NCBI GenBank assembly: GCA_020845515.1
Contig: JADLFQ010000036.1
Coordinates: 1 to 41,850, forward strand
Direction of reading: 5' to 3'
Source: Anaerolineaceae bacterium
GTDB taxonomy: Bacteria > Chloroflexota > Anaerolineae > Anaerolineales > Anaerolineaceae
DNA: 41,850 nt
The notes beneath the pieces were generated by a model. It was not told where the DNA came from, did not search any database, and saw only the letters and a program-made list of their open reading frames with translations. Positions 1 to 9,209 of the stretch are shown piece after piece (the stretch's first letter is position 1; the number at the start of each line of letters is the position of its first letter). A program made the translations under genes and the position numbers.

Positions 1-2
1 CT

Positions 3-104
3 GTTTTGGATAAGGATAATACTGTGAACATCTTTGAAACCTTGATCAAGGAGGCGGACCCGTCGGTAACATTATCATTTGAACCAACGATGTCTTTTCG
101 GTAA
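3..104 (+). CDS. Possible C-terminal end of a gene cut by the window edge
   Basis: A reading frame is open from the window edge to a TAA at 102-104, giving 33 residues that end ...PTMSFR. It runs straight through the first direct repeat (63-81) and stops inside the second. I do not recognise the peptide. If the repeats mark the end of an insertion element, this could be the tail of its transposase or helper protein, but 33 codons can be open by chance. Confidence 0.25.
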   Translation, partial: VLDKDNTVNIFETLIKEADPSVTLSFEPTMSFR

Positions 105-116
105 CATTATCATTTG
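63..116. repeat. Two 19-bp direct repeats, 35-bp period
   Basis: The 19-bp word TCGGTAACATTATCATTTG occurs exactly at 63-81 and again at 98-116. The second copy is followed by GGCTTGACA. Read on the minus strand from about 124, the segment begins TGTCAAGCC and runs into both repeats. That arrangement, with tandem transposase-binding-like sites just inside a TG-starting end, resembles the ends of IS21/Mu/Tn7-like elements. The identity of any element is inference, because its genes would lie to the left of the window. Confidence 0.8.
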
Positions 117-124
117 GCTTGACA

Positions 125-443
125 GGGATCACGCGTTTGATCTTCGGGCATAAGTTCAGACATTATACGAAAAGGCGCCTCAAAGCCGGATAAACCCGGT
201 TTATAACAACGACTTTATAAGCATGGAGTTATCAAAGAACACCATTTCACTACAATAGCAAATTGCATTTTGTTGTAATGGAAGAAATCCATTCTTTTGT
301 ATTTTTGTTGGGCAGCCCCAGCCGTGCAGGAAACGTGATAAATTCTTCCGGTGAAGGGGATAAGCTTAACTTAACAGAGTTTCCCTCTCCGGGGGTGCAA
401 AAAAGATCCTGGAGTGCCGATCCACTAAAACACTTACGGCAAT
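125..443. other. Intergenic stretch with no convincing gene
   Basis: This stretch lies between the repeat pair and the ilvE terminator. The short open frames on both strands lack ribosome sites and recognisable protein content. The only structure I see is a 15-bp inverted repeat at 190-204 (ATAAACC, one central C, GGTTTAT). It could be an operator or the remnant of one, but there is no adjacent gene to attach it to. Confidence 0.5.
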
Positions 444-469
444 AAAAAAACCCGCCATTTACGGGCGGG
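444..469 (-). terminator. Intrinsic terminator of the ilv-leu operon
   Basis: Read on the minus strand, CCCGCC (464-469) and GGCGGG (451-456) form a 6-bp GC stem around a 7-nt loop. A seven-T run follows (A residues at 444-450 on the plus strand). It lies about 35 bp beyond the ilvE stop codon and closes the operon. Confidence 0.85.
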
Positions 470-502
470 AGTTCCACATTGGTTTTAGGTAAAAAAGAGC
501 AG

Positions 503-1426
503 CTACTCGTTCACATAATCCAGCCACTCAGCTGACCGCGCCCCCTTTCCTTGAACCGTATCATGAAATAGACGCTGGATCCGGCGGGTGACCGGCCCCA
601 TTTTTCCACTACCGATTGGACGAAAATCAATCTCGGTCACTGCCACCACTTCGGCGGCTGTGCCGGTCACAAATACCTCATCAGCAATATACAACTGATC
701 TCGAGAAATCAATTCTTCTTTCACAGTGTAACCCAGGTCTTGCGCCAGAAGAATGATCGCATCGCGCGTAATTCCCTCAAGGATCGTGGCGGTATGCGGG
801 GTATAGACAATACCGTTCCGCACCAAAAGAAGATTCTCCCCGGTACACTCAGCCACATAACCCTGTGGATCAAGCATAATCGCCTCGTCAAAACCCAGGC
901 GCACGGAGTCCGTTTTTGCCAAAACACTGTTGGAATAATTGCCCGTGACTTTGGCCTTGGTCATGGCGATATTAATGTGATGGCGGGTGTAGGAGGATAC
1001 ATTTGCTCGTACACCTTTTTCCATGGCTTCTTCCCCCAGATATGCACCCCATCCCCACACAGCAATACCGGCGCGCGCCCTGCCGCCGTCAAGGTTCAAC
1101 CCCAGATTGTCACTTTCCTGAAAGATCAGCGGACGGATATAACCGCTCTGGATGTCGTTAGCTCGGATAGTTTCCTTGGTGGCCGCACAAAAATCATCCA
1201 CCGTAAAAGCCAAGTTACGAAAACCCAGAACCTTGGCTGAATTCACCAGGCGTTCCATGTGTTCCCGTAGTCGGAAGACCGCCGCCCCCCGGTCAGTGCT
1301 ATAGAAACGAATTCCCTCGAAGACTCCCAGGCCATAGTGCAAAGCAGCATTGAGAAAATGTACCGTAGCATCCTGATATGCCACCAGTTTTCCATCCATC
1401 CAAATCACTTTCGATTCAGTTCCCAT
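503..1426 (-). CDS. ilvE: Branched-chain amino acid aminotransferase
   Basis: This cytosolic, PLP-dependent class IV aminotransferase performs the last step of Ile, Leu and Val synthesis, exchanging the amino group of glutamate with the branched 2-oxoacids. The protein has 307 residues, the usual size. The motif TKAKVTGNY carries the expected PLP lysine (Lys159), and ECTGENLL follows near residue 193. The ATG at 1426 is preceded by AAGGAG, which overlaps the leuB stop region (13-bp gap). It is the last gene of the operon, followed by a terminator. D-amino-acid aminotransferases share the fold, but the sequence and context both favour IlvE. Confidence 0.95.
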   Translation of the reverse strand: MGTESKVIWMDGKLVAYQDATVHFLNAALHYGLGVFEGIRFYSTDRGAAVFRLREHMERLVNSAKVLGFRNLAFTVDDFCAATKETIRANDIQSGYIRPLIFQESDNLGLNLDGGRARAGIAVWGWGAYLGEEAMEKGVRANVSSYTRHHINIAMTKAKVTGNYSNSVLAKTDSVRLGFDEAIMLDPQGYVAECTGENLLLVRNGIVYTPHTATILEGITRDAIILLAQDLGYTVKEELISRDQLYIADEVFVTGTAAEVVAVTEIDFRPIGSGKMGPVTRRIQRLFHDTVQGKGARSAEWLDYVNE

Positions 1427-1439
1427 GCTCCCATACTCC

Positions 1440-2501
1440 TTATTGCAGGTTTCGAAGAATTGCTTCAGTCACTTGTGCAGTAGAGCAACTACCGCCCAGA
1501 TCCGGGGTGGTACAGCCATCCTCGATCGTCTTCTCAACTGCCGCCTCAATCTGCGCGGCTTCTGTTCCCAGCTTAAGCGAATAGCGCAGTAAAAAAGCCG
1601 CACTCACAATCGTACCAATCGGATCGGCGATGCCTTTCCCGGCAATATCGGGCGCTGAACCGTGAATTGGTTCGTACATCCCAGGTCCGGAACTGCCCAA
1701 AGAGGCTGAAGGCAGCACACCCAGCGACCCTGTCAGAATAGCCGCCTCGTCCGAGAGAATATCGGCAAACAAATTCTCAGAAACAACAACATCAAAGCTT
1801 GAGGGGTTGGCAACCAATCGCATGGCAACCGAATCAACCAGCGCGTGTTCCAGCGTAACATCGGGGTATTCCTTGCCTATTTCAACGGTAATTGCCCTCC
1901 ACAAACGGGAAGATTCAAGGACGTTGGCTTTATCCACCGATGTCACCTTTTTTCGCCGGCCGCGCGCCAGGTCAAAAGCCATGCGCACAATGCGGTCAAT
2001 TTCATAATCATGATATTCGAGGGTATCAATGGCTTTCTCACGCCCATCTGTCACAAACCGCCCGCGCGGCTGGCCAAAATACAAACCGCCCGTAAGTTCC
2101 CGCACAATGATCATATCCACGCCAGCCAGTCTTTCCGGCCTGAGTGGAGAAGCGCCAGCAAGCTTGGGATAGATCTTAACCGGACGCAAATTAGCAAATA
2201 AGCCCAGGCTCTTACGCAATCCAAGCAAACCTTGTTCGGGGCGAACCGGCGCTGCCGGATTGTCCCATTTCGGCCCCCCAACCGCGCCGAGCAGGATGGC
2301 ATCCGACTGCTTGCACGCTTCCAGCGTCTCTTCTGTCAGCGCAACGCCATATCGGTCAATCGAGCAGCCGCCAATTAGATATTCGGAAAATTCAAAACGG
2401 TGACTCCCGCGCTTCGCAATAAACTCCAGCACCTGATGCGCCGCAGCCGTAATTTCCGGGCCGATGCCATCGCCCGGCAACAAAACAATCTTTGCATTCA
2501 C
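1440..2501 (-). CDS. leuB: 3-isopropylmalate dehydrogenase
   Basis: LeuB oxidises and decarboxylates 3-isopropylmalate to 2-oxoisocaproate with NAD+. In this operon it probably also handles the methylmalate intermediate of the citramalate route to isoleucine. The protein has 353 residues. The N-terminus LLPGDGIGPEIT, the motif ELTGGLYFGQPRG and the nucleotide-site motif YEPIHGSAPDIAGKG identify the isopropylmalate/isocitrate dehydrogenase family, and the gene context fixes the substrate. The start is GTG at 2501, placed 6 nt after GGGAGGGAG; the ATG two bases further on is out of frame. It lies 19 bp after cimA and 13 bp before ilvE. Confidence 0.95.
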   Translation of the reverse strand: MNAKIVLLPGDGIGPEITAAAHQVLEFIAKRGSHRFEFSEYLIGGCSIDRYGVALTEETLEACKQSDAILLGAVGGPKWDNPAAPVRPEQGLLGLRKSLGLFANLRPVKIYPKLAGASPLRPERLAGVDMIIVRELTGGLYFGQPRGRFVTDGREKAIDTLEYHDYEIDRIVRMAFDLARGRRKKVTSVDKANVLESSRLWRAITVEIGKEYPDVTLEHALVDSVAMRLVANPSSFDVVVSENLFADILSDEAAILTGSLGVLPSASLGSSGPGMYEPIHGSAPDIAGKGIADPIGTIVSAAFLLRYSLKLGTEAAQIEAAVEKTIEDGCTTPDLGGSCSTAQVTEAILRNLQ

Positions 2502-2520
2502 AAATAACTCCCTCCCGATT

Positions 2521-4080
2521 TTATTGGCAAACCATCAATCCGTATTCCACCGAATCCACCAGAGCTTGCCAGCTTGCTTCGATGATATTGGAGCTCGCGC
2601 CAACCGTGCTCCAACCCTTTTTCCCATTACGCGTTTCGATCAAAACTCGTGTGACAGCTTCAGTTCCATTGTGCCCATCCAGAATGCGCACTTTGTAATC
2701 CGCCAGATGGAAATGGCTGATGGCATTATAACGTCCTGAAAGAGCTTTGCGAAGTGCCAAATCCAGCGCATTCACCGGGCCATTGCCTTCGGCGGCCGTG
2801 TGGATAACTTCTCCGTCCACGCGCACTTTGACCGTAGCTTCCGATAACAAGCCGCGTCCCTGGCGATGTTCCACCAGCGCCGAGAAATCAATCAGTTCAA
2901 AGGGACTGGCATAACCCTCTTCCTGCCGTTTGAAGAGCATGACAACCGAAGCTTCGGCAGCCTCAAAAGAAAAACCCTGAGATTCCAATGTCTTCACGGT
3001 GGCAAGCACCCGGTTGACCTGCTCCTCTCCTTGTATTTTAATGCCGTACTCCTCCGCCTTGCTAAGCAGGTTCCCGCGTCCCGAAAGTTCAGAGACCAGA
3101 ACGACCATCTTGTTCCCCACCAGCGAAGGATCAATATGCTGATACGAGTTGACATTACGGCGGATCGCCGCTACATGGATGCCGCCCTTGTGGGCGAAAG
3201 CCGCACGGCCTACATAAGGCAGATGATCATCAAAAGAGAGGTTTGCCAGTTCCGCGACATAGTGAGAAAGTTCAGATAAGCAATGCAGTTTCCCGGGCGG
3301 TAGCGCCTGAAAACCCAGCTTCAGCTCTAAATTGGGAATGATCGAACACAGATTGGCATTTCCGCAGCGCTCACCATAACCGTTGATCGTACCCTGCACC
3401 TGGATACAGCCTTCTTTAACCGCAGCAATCGCATTAGAAACCGCACATTCGCTGTCATTGTGGGTATGGATGCCAAGCGGCGTCTGTACATGCGCCCGCA
3501 CGGCACGCACCTTCTCTGTGATCTCCCAAGGCATAGTGCCGCCATTGGTATCACACAGGACAAGCGTTTCCGCCCCTGCACGGGCAGCTGCCTGCAAAGT
3601 TTTTATTGCATAATCTGCGTCTTCTTTGTAACCGTCAAAGAAATGTTCCGCATCATAGATCACACCGCGTCCCTGTGCTCGTAAATAAGCCACGCTTTCT
3701 TCGATCATGCGCAGGTTGTTCTCTAGTGTGGTGCGCAAGACCTCTTTAACATGCAAAATAGAGGTTTTGCCCACCACCGTGCAATACGGGGTTTCAGCTT
3801 CGAGCAGCGCCTGAATATTCTCATCCTCTGCCGGAGACTTACGAGCACTGCAAGTGGAACCAAAAGACGCGATCTTCGCATGCTTCCAATCCATACGGGC
3901 AGCGCGCTTAAAAAACTCCACATCCTTTGGGTTCGAGCCAGGCCAGCCCCCTTCAATGAAATCCACACCCATCTCATCGAGGCGTTTGGCGATATTAACT
4001 TTATCCTCGCAAGATAGGGAAATATCCTTACGCTGTGTGCCGTCTCGGAGGGTCGTATCGTAAATTTGTATTTTTTGCAT
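2521..4080 (-). CDS. cimA: (R)-citramalate synthase
   Basis: CimA condenses pyruvate with acetyl-CoA to citramalate, the first step of the threonine-independent route to 2-oxobutyrate and isoleucine. The N-terminus IYDTTLRDGTQRKDISLS and the following DEMGVDFIEGGWPGSNPKD are characteristic of the CimA branch of the DRE-TIM family. HTHNDSECAVSNA carries the metal-binding His pair, and a LeuA-type regulatory domain fills roughly residues 370-519. I start at the ATG at 4080 (519 aa), preceded by AAGGAAG. A TTG at 4101 overlapping the leuD stop would add seven residues. Its neighbours leuD and leuB supply the next two steps of the same route. No ilvA is visible in the window. Confidence 0.93.
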   Translation of the reverse strand: MQKIQIYDTTLRDGTQRKDISLSCEDKVNIAKRLDEMGVDFIEGGWPGSNPKDVEFFKRAARMDWKHAKIASFGSTCSARKSPAEDENIQALLEAETPYCTVVGKTSILHVKEVLRTTLENNLRMIEESVAYLRAQGRGVIYDAEHFFDGYKEDADYAIKTLQAAARAGAETLVLCDTNGGTMPWEITEKVRAVRAHVQTPLGIHTHNDSECAVSNAIAAVKEGCIQVQGTINGYGERCGNANLCSIIPNLELKLGFQALPPGKLHCLSELSHYVAELANLSFDDHLPYVGRAAFAHKGGIHVAAIRRNVNSYQHIDPSLVGNKMVVLVSELSGRGNLLSKAEEYGIKIQGEEQVNRVLATVKTLESQGFSFEAAEASVVMLFKRQEEGYASPFELIDFSALVEHRQGRGLLSEATVKVRVDGEVIHTAAEGNGPVNALDLALRKALSGRYNAISHFHLADYKVRILDGHNGTEAVTRVLIETRNGKKGWSTVGASSNIIEASWQALVDSVEYGLMVCQ

Positions 4081-4097
4081 AGCTTCCTTTTCGCGGC

Positions 4098-4691
4098 TCA
4101 AACGGCCATTTGGCTCTTTTCATAAGCCGAAATTTGCTCTTCCAAACCAAGCAGGTAGCCCAACTCATCCACGCCATTCAGCAGGCAGGTTTTGGAAAAA
4201 TCATCAATAGGAAAATACGCCACAGGTTCACCAGCCACCTTGAGCGTTTGTGTGCCCAGGTCAATCTCCAATTCGCTCTGCGGCTCATTTTCCAGCCTCC
4301 TGAGCAGGCTGTGATAATAATCTGGGCTGACAACAACAGGCAGCAACCCGTTTTTCAAAGCATTGTTGCGAAAGATATCCGCGAAACTGGTAGAAATGAT
4401 CGCGCGAAAGCCAAAACCAGTCAGCGCCCATGGGGCATGTTCACGCGAGGAACCACAGCCAAAGTTATCCCCCGCGACCAAAATTGCGGCGCCCCGGCTT
4501 TCCGGCTTATTCAAAACAAAATCCGGCTTGGGAGAGCCATCCGGCAGATAGCGCCAGTCGGAAAACAGTTTTTCACCCAGGCCTGTCTTGTCAGTCACCT
4601 TTAGGAAACGCGCTGGAATAATCTGATCAGTATCAACATGATCTAGCGGCAAAAGGACTGCACGAGATTTTAAGAGAGTAAATTTATTCAT
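4098..4691 (-). CDS. leuD: 3-isopropylmalate dehydratase, small subunit
   Basis: LeuD is the swivelling small subunit that joins LeuC to isomerise 2-isopropylmalate to 3-isopropylmalate (and citramalate to methylmalate). The protein has 197 residues, close to the E. coli length. The motifs DHVDTDQIIPARFLK near the start and GDNFGCGSSREHAPWAL in the middle are diagnostic. The ATG at 4691 is preceded by AAGGCGG. It follows leuC by 17 bp and precedes the cimA ATG by 17 bp. Confidence 0.95.
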   Translation of the reverse strand: MNKFTLLKSRAVLLPLDHVDTDQIIPARFLKVTDKTGLGEKLFSDWRYLPDGSPKPDFVLNKPESRGAAILVAGDNFGCGSSREHAPWALTGFGFRAIISTSFADIFRNNALKNGLLPVVVSPDYYHSLLRRLENEPQSELEIDLGTQTLKVAGEPVAYFPIDDFSKTCLLNGVDELGYLLGLEEQISAYEKSQMAV

Positions 4692-4708
4692 TATGACCGC
4701 CTTTTTAG

Positions 4709-6136
4709 CTAAGGTTGCATCAGGGTGCGCGGGTCGGTGATTTTACCAGTCAGTGCAGTTGCAGCGGCTGTTAGCGGGCTGGCAAGAAAAGTCCTGCCCC
4801 CTTTCCCCTGCCGGCCTTCAAAATTTCGGTTGCTGGTGCTGACGGCATATTGCCCCGGTTCAAGTTGGTCGCCGTTCATCGCAATACACATACTGCAACC
4901 CGGCTCACGCCATTCTGCTCCGGCTTCCTTGAAGATCTGATCCAACCCTTCGGCTTCGGCCTGTCGTTTAACGCTATAGGAGCCAGGGACCACCAACACA
5001 CGCATTTGGGGGGCAATCTTACGCCCTTTGAGCAGTGTGGCTGCCAGACGCAGATCCGAAATGCGGCCATTGGTGCAACTCCCGATAAAGACCACATCCA
5101 CAGGATGGCCGAGCAACTGCTGGCCTGCTGTCAGTCCCATATAATCCAGGGCTTTTTGCAGTCCGCCTTTTTGAGCCTCATCGCCAACGGTATTTGGGTC
5201 GGGCAGCTTTCCGTTCACCGGAATGCTCATGCCCGGGTTGATGCCAAAAGTGACAACCGGCTCCAGATCGGAGACCTCCAACGTAACCTCATGGTCGAAA
5301 ACTGCTCCCTCGTCTGTAACCAATTCTTTCCAGCGGGCAAGGCTGCGCTCCCATTCTTCACCTTTTGGCGCAAACACACGTCCGGCGAGGTAATCAAATG
5401 TCTTTTGATCCGGCGCAACCAACCCAGCGCGCGCTCCTGCTTCGATGGTCATATTGCACAACGTCATCCGTTCTTCCATTGTCATGGCTTGAACAGCAGG
5501 GCCGCGATATTCAAAAACATACCCAACGCCACCACCCACTCCAATCTTTCGAATGAGCGCCAAAATTACATCTTTCGCGGTGACACCAGGTGACAGCTCA
5601 CCCTCAATATTGACCGCGCATGTCTTCGGCTGCCATTGCAGCAGGCATTGAGTTGCCAGGACATGCTCGACCTCACTCGAACCAATACCAAAAGCCAGTG
5701 CACCAAAAGCGCCGTGAGTAGCGGTATGGCTGTCGCCGCAGACAATGGTCATCCCCGGCTGGGTAAGGCCCAACTCCGGGCCAATGACGTGTACGATACC
5801 CTGATTCTCACTCTGCATCCCATACAGTGGGATGCCAAATTCATCACAGTTGGCTTCCAACTGGCGGATCTGGCGCACACTCATTTCATCCGCAAATGCC
5901 AGGCGGCCTATTTTACTGCCATCTTCACTGCGGGTTGGAACGCCATGATCAATGGTCGCCACTGTTTTGCTGGGTTGCCGCACTTTGAGGTTTCGGTTTC
6001 GCAAGCCGGAAAAAGCTTGGGGGGAGGTAACCTCATGCACCAAATGCAGATCAACATATAAAACCGCTGGAGAATTAGGCTGTTGGGTTACAACGTGTCG
6101 CTCCCAGATCTTATGAAACAGGGTTTTAGCTGTCAT
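4709..6136 (-). CDS. leuC: 3-isopropylmalate dehydratase, large subunit
   Basis: LeuC is the aconitase-family large subunit carrying the catalytic [4Fe-4S] cluster. Expected cysteines lie in [10 protein letters not shown] and in [11 protein letters not shown]. The motif [30 protein letters not shown] is typical of the bacterial LeuC type. With the ATG at 6136 it has 475 residues. That ATG overlaps the stop codon of the preceding small gene (TAATG) and has no visible ribosome-binding site of its own, so translation is probably coupled to that gene. A GTG at 6148 is a possible but less likely start. Confidence 0.95.
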   Translation of the reverse strand: MTAKTLFHKIWERHVVTQQPNSPAVLYVDLHLVHEVTSPQAFSGLRNRNLKVRQPSKTVATIDHGVPTRSEDGSKIGRLAFADEMSVRQIRQLEANCDEFGIPLYGMQSENQGIVHVIGPELGLTQPGMTIVCGDSHTATHGAFGALAFGIGSSEVEHVLATQCLLQWQPKTCAVNIEGELSPGVTAKDVILALIRKIGVGGGVGYVFEYRGPAVQAMTMEERMTLCNMTIEAGARAGLVAPDQKTFDYLAGRVFAPKGEEWERSLARWKELVTDEGAVFDHEVTLEVSDLEPVVTFGINPGMSIPVNGKLPDPNTVGDEAQKGGLQKALDYMGLTAGQQLLGHPVDVVFIGSCTNGRISDLRLAATLLKGRKIAPQMRVLVVPGSYSVKRQAEAEGLDQIFKEAGAEWREPGCSMCIAMNGDQLEPGQYAVSTSNRNFEGRQGKGGRTFLASPLTAAATALTGKITDPRTLMQP

Positions 6137-6324
6137 TACGCGTGCCACATGCTATTCGAAAGAGATTTCGGTTCATTCGTCTCGTCCATTGAGTCTTGTG
6201 ATTTACGCGCGCCAGCACACATAATCGCTTCTGCATCCCAGCCAGCCGGTATGGTATGAGGTTCGTCAAATGGGTAAGCATAATTATCATAGAACTCAGG
6301 ATGATTACAATTCACAGGGTTCAT
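6136..6324 (-). CDS. Small protein (62 aa) coupled to leuC
   Basis: I do not recognise this protein. It begins [20 protein letters not shown] and ends ...SNSMWHA. It is rich in Asn, Pro, Glu/Asp and aromatic residues, has a Cys-x-His near the start, and contains only one leucine, so it is not a leucine-sensing leader peptide. Two facts support a real gene: AAAGGAGGA sits 6 nt before the ATG at 6324, and its TAA overlaps the leuC ATG (TAATG) while leuC has no ribosome site. It lies 38 bp after leuA. A role as a translational coupler, a LeuC partner or a small regulator is speculation. Confidence 0.75.
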   Translation of the reverse strand: MNPVNCNHPEFYDNYAYPFDEPHTIPAGWDAEAIMCAGARKSQDSMDETNEPKSLSNSMWHA

Positions 6325-6362
6325 TTCATTTCCTCCTTTGGAGACCAATTCAATTATTCGGG

Positions 6363-7982
6363 TTAGAGTGCTTCAGCGGCCACCTTTTCCGGGCTTCCAT
6401 ACCTGCCGGCGGCGACAATCATCTTGTTCAATGCCGAAAGATATGCTTTTGCGCTGGCAACAATAATATCGGTATCTGCCCCATAACCACCAAACGTCAA
6501 CGGTTGGCCAATTTCTTTTTGGGCATCCCAGATGGATTTGCCATTTTCTCCCTGGATACGCACAGTAACCTCTCCCAGGGCATCAATCCCCTCCGTAACG
6601 GCGTGAATAACAAATTCTTGCAAAGAGTTGGGGCATTGAACAATGGCATTGATGGCATTGTACGTGGCATCCACTGGCCCGGTTCCAATACTGGCATGGG
6701 TGCGTAAATCTCCGGATGGGTCGCGCAGTCGCACTGAAGCAGTCGGCATGCCCATTGTTCCACAAGATACTTGCAATCCATCCAGGGCAAACAATTCATA
6801 CGGTTGGTAAAGTTCATCGGAAACCAGGGCTTCCAGGTCGGCATCAGTGATCGTTTTCTTCTTATCTGCCAGAAGCTTAAAGCGTTCAAAGACCTGATCC
6901 ATTTCCTCCTCGTCAAGTGAGTAGCCGAGCGAGGTCAGACGGACTTTCAAAGCATGGCGGCCGGAATGCTTCCCCAGTACCAGTTTGCTTTGAGAAGCGC
7001 CTACATCCTCCGGGCGCATAATTTCATAGGTCTGGTTGTTCTTAAGCATGCCGTCCTGATGAATGCCAGCCTCATGCGCGAAGGCATTGGCGCCAACAAT
7101 TGCTTTATTGGGCTGAACGTTCATGCCTGTATAGTTGCTAACGAGCTTGCTCATGCGGGTGATCTGGCCGGTTTTAATACCAGTGGTGAGCCCCATGGAA
7201 GCATGGCGGGTGTGCAGCGCCATGACCACTTCTTCCAGCGCCGTATTGCCAGCCCGCTCACCAATTCCATTGATGGTAACCTCAGCCTGCCGCGCGCCAG
7301 CCCTTAAGCCTGCCAGGGTATTGGCAGTGGCCAGGCCGAGGTCGTTATGACAATGCACCGAGACCACACAATTTTCTATACCCTCTGTGTTGGCGATGAT
7401 CCCGGCAATCAGCTTGCCGAACTCATCCGGCATGGTATAGCCAACCGTGTCTGGAATGTTGAGTGTGCGGGCGCCGGAGCGGATGGCCTCAGCCAGCACC
7501 TGATACAAAAATTCGGGGTCGCTGCGGCCGGCATCTTCAGGGCTGAACTCAACATCCGCACACAAGCTGCTTGCAAACGCCACCATCTCACGTACTCGTT
7601 CCAAAACCTGTTGGCGCGTCATCTTCAACTTGTACTGCATATGAATTTCTGAAGTGGCAAGGAAGGTGTGGATGCGCGGGCGCGCGGCGGGTTGAACTGC
7701 CTCCCATGCCTTTTCGATATCCCCTTTGGTGGCACGCGCCAGGCCGCAAATGATCGGAGGAAGGCCCTCGCCACTCATATTTCCAACCTCCATGGCAATT
7801 TTACGCACCGCCTCCAGATCATCGGGTGAAGCAGCCGGAAACCCGGCCTCCATGACATCCACACCCAATCGTGCCAGCCCGCGCGCTACTTCCAGTTTCT
7901 CGGCGCTCGTCATGGTTGCCCCAGGAGACTGCTCGCCGTCTCTTAAAGTCGTGTCAAAAATTCGAACGTAGTTTTCTTCCAT
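6363..7982 (-). CDS. leuA: 2-isopropylmalate synthase
   Basis: LeuA condenses 2-oxoisovalerate with acetyl-CoA, the committed step of leucine synthesis. The motif [17 protein letters not shown] opens the DRE-TIM barrel. [17 protein letters not shown] supplies the metal-binding His pair, and [10 protein letters not shown] is the second signature. The last 150 or so residues form the LeuA regulatory domain that usually binds leucine, so feedback inhibition is likely. The start at 7982 (539 aa) has GGAGGAAAG directly upstream. An upstream in-frame codon at 8024 lacks support and would overrun most of the ilvC-leuA spacer. Confidence 0.95.
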   Translation of the reverse strand: MEENYVRIFDTTLRDGEQSPGATMTSAEKLEVARGLARLGVDVMEAGFPAASPDDLEAVRKIAMEVGNMSGEGLPPIICGLARATKGDIEKAWEAVQPAARPRIHTFLATSEIHMQYKLKMTRQQVLERVREMVAFASSLCADVEFSPEDAGRSDPEFLYQVLAEAIRSGARTLNIPDTVGYTMPDEFGKLIAGIIANTEGIENCVVSVHCHNDLGLATANTLAGLRAGARQAEVTINGIGERAGNTALEEVVMALHTRHASMGLTTGIKTGQITRMSKLVSNYTGMNVQPNKAIVGANAFAHEAGIHQDGMLKNNQTYEIMRPEDVGASQSKLVLGKHSGRHALKVRLTSLGYSLDEEEMDQVFERFKLLADKKKTITDADLEALVSDELYQPYELFALDGLQVSCGTMGMPTASVRLRDPSGDLRTHASIGTGPVDATYNAINAIVQCPNSLQEFVIHAVTEGIDALGEVTVRIQGENGKSIWDAQKEIGQPLTFGGYGADTDIIVASAKAYLSALNKMIVAAGRYGSPEKVAAEAL

Positions 7983-8028
7983 CTTTCCTCCGCATTTGAG
8001 CGCCATGCTGCGCCCGCATTTCAAGCTG

Positions 8029-9153
8029 TTAGGCGTTTTTCACCAGTTCTCTGGCCGTAGGGGTCGCATCCGTTTCAGCAGTGGAAGAATGCTCTGACAA
8101 TTCTGTCTTTTTCCAGTTCTCTGGCCGCAAGGAGCGCACCTGCACGCCTGCCTGCCACATTTCAGAATCCCGAATCTGCTTTAACTCCACTTCCAGCTTG
8201 TCGCGGTAATCGGCAGCGCTGTTTGACTCAAGCACAATTCGGGTCTCTTCTCCGGATTCCACACTTTCATACAGTTTTTCATAGACCGGAAGAACTGCAT
8301 CGCGGAAGCGATGCCGCCAATCCAAAGCACCGCGCTGGGCGGTGGTGCTGCAATTGCCATACATCCAGTCCATGCCATTTTGTGCAACCAAGCGAATTAA
8401 GCTTTGGGTCAGCTCTTCCACCGTCTCATTAAATGCTTCGCTGGGGCTGTGGCCATGTTTGCGCAGCGTGTTGTACTGGGCTTCCATTACACCTGCCAGA
8501 GCGCCCATCAAAATGCCGCGTTCCCCTACCAGGTCGCTGTAAACCTCATGCTCGAAATTTGTTCGGAAAAGGTAACCCGAACCGATGGCAATGCCCAGGG
8601 CAAGGGTTCTCTCGGTGGCACGTCCGGTGTAATCCTGATAAACCGCAAAACTGCTGTTGATGCCACTGCCATCCAAAAAGTTGGTGCGCACACTTGCACC
8701 GGAACCTTTGGGGGCAACAAGGATTACATCCACATTTTTCGGAGGGACAACGCCAGTTTGATCGTGGTAAACGACCGAGAAACCGTGCGAGAAGTAGAGA
8801 GCATCTCCCTCATTAAGGCATGCTTTAACAACCGGCCAGACCATTTTCTGAGCAGCATCAGAAAGCAGATACTGGATTACCGTACCGCGCCGGGCAGCTT
8901 CTTCAATGGAAAATAAATTTTTGCCGGGCTGCCAGCCATCTTTAAGAGCTTTGTCCCACGATCGCCCCTGTTTCAAACCGACAATCACATTGATCCCGTT
9001 GTCGCGCATGTTCAAAGATTGCGCCACTCCCTGTGTGCCATAGCCCAATACGGCGACGACCTCATTTTTGAGAACCTGGCGTGCCTTCTCAAGAGGAAAT
9101 TCATCTCGAATAACCACTTCTTCTTCTACGCCGCTAAAATTCATTTTTGCCAT
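8029..9153 (-). CDS. ilvC: Ketol-acid reductoisomerase, fungal/Bacteroidetes-like type
   Basis: IlvC converts acetolactate or acetohydroxybutyrate to the dihydroxy acid with NADPH and Mg2+. The protein has 374 residues. The Rossmann motif is GYGTQG, and [18 protein letters not shown] carries metal ligands. The stretches [31 protein letters not shown] and the end [17 protein letters not shown] resemble, from memory, yeast Ilv5 and Bacteroidetes IlvC rather than the short class I enzymes with IGYGSQGHAHA. A low-complexity Ser/Thr/Glu tail of about 25 residues follows. AAAGGAG precedes the ATG at 9153. It lies 56 bp after ilvN and 46 bp before leuA. Confidence 0.93.
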   Translation of the reverse strand: MAKMNFSGVEEEVVIRDEFPLEKARQVLKNEVVAVLGYGTQGVAQSLNMRDNGINVIVGLKQGRSWDKALKDGWQPGKNLFSIEEAARRGTVIQYLLSDAAQKMVWPVVKACLNEGDALYFSHGFSVVYHDQTGVVPPKNVDVILVAPKGSGASVRTNFLDGSGINSSFAVYQDYTGRATERTLALGIAIGSGYLFRTNFEHEVYSDLVGERGILMGALAGVMEAQYNTLRKHGHSPSEAFNETVEELTQSLIRLVAQNGMDWMYGNCSTTAQRGALDWRHRFRDAVLPVYEKLYESVESGEETRIVLESNSAADYRDKLEVELKQIRDSEMWQAGVQVRSLRPENWKKTELSEHSSTAETDATPTARELVKNA

Positions 9154-9209
9154 TTTATATTTCTCCTTTCGTATCCTGTCCGTAATTGGTGTTATAGATA
9201 ATTTCTTGC

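Noticed and set aside
250-477. 75-codon minus-strand frame after ilvE
   Set aside because: It begins within the ilvE terminator hairpin, so it would not be transcribed as a separate gene; no ribosome site.
4850-5593. 247-codon open frame opposite leuC
   Set aside because: Shadow of LeuC; composition typical of an antisense frame.
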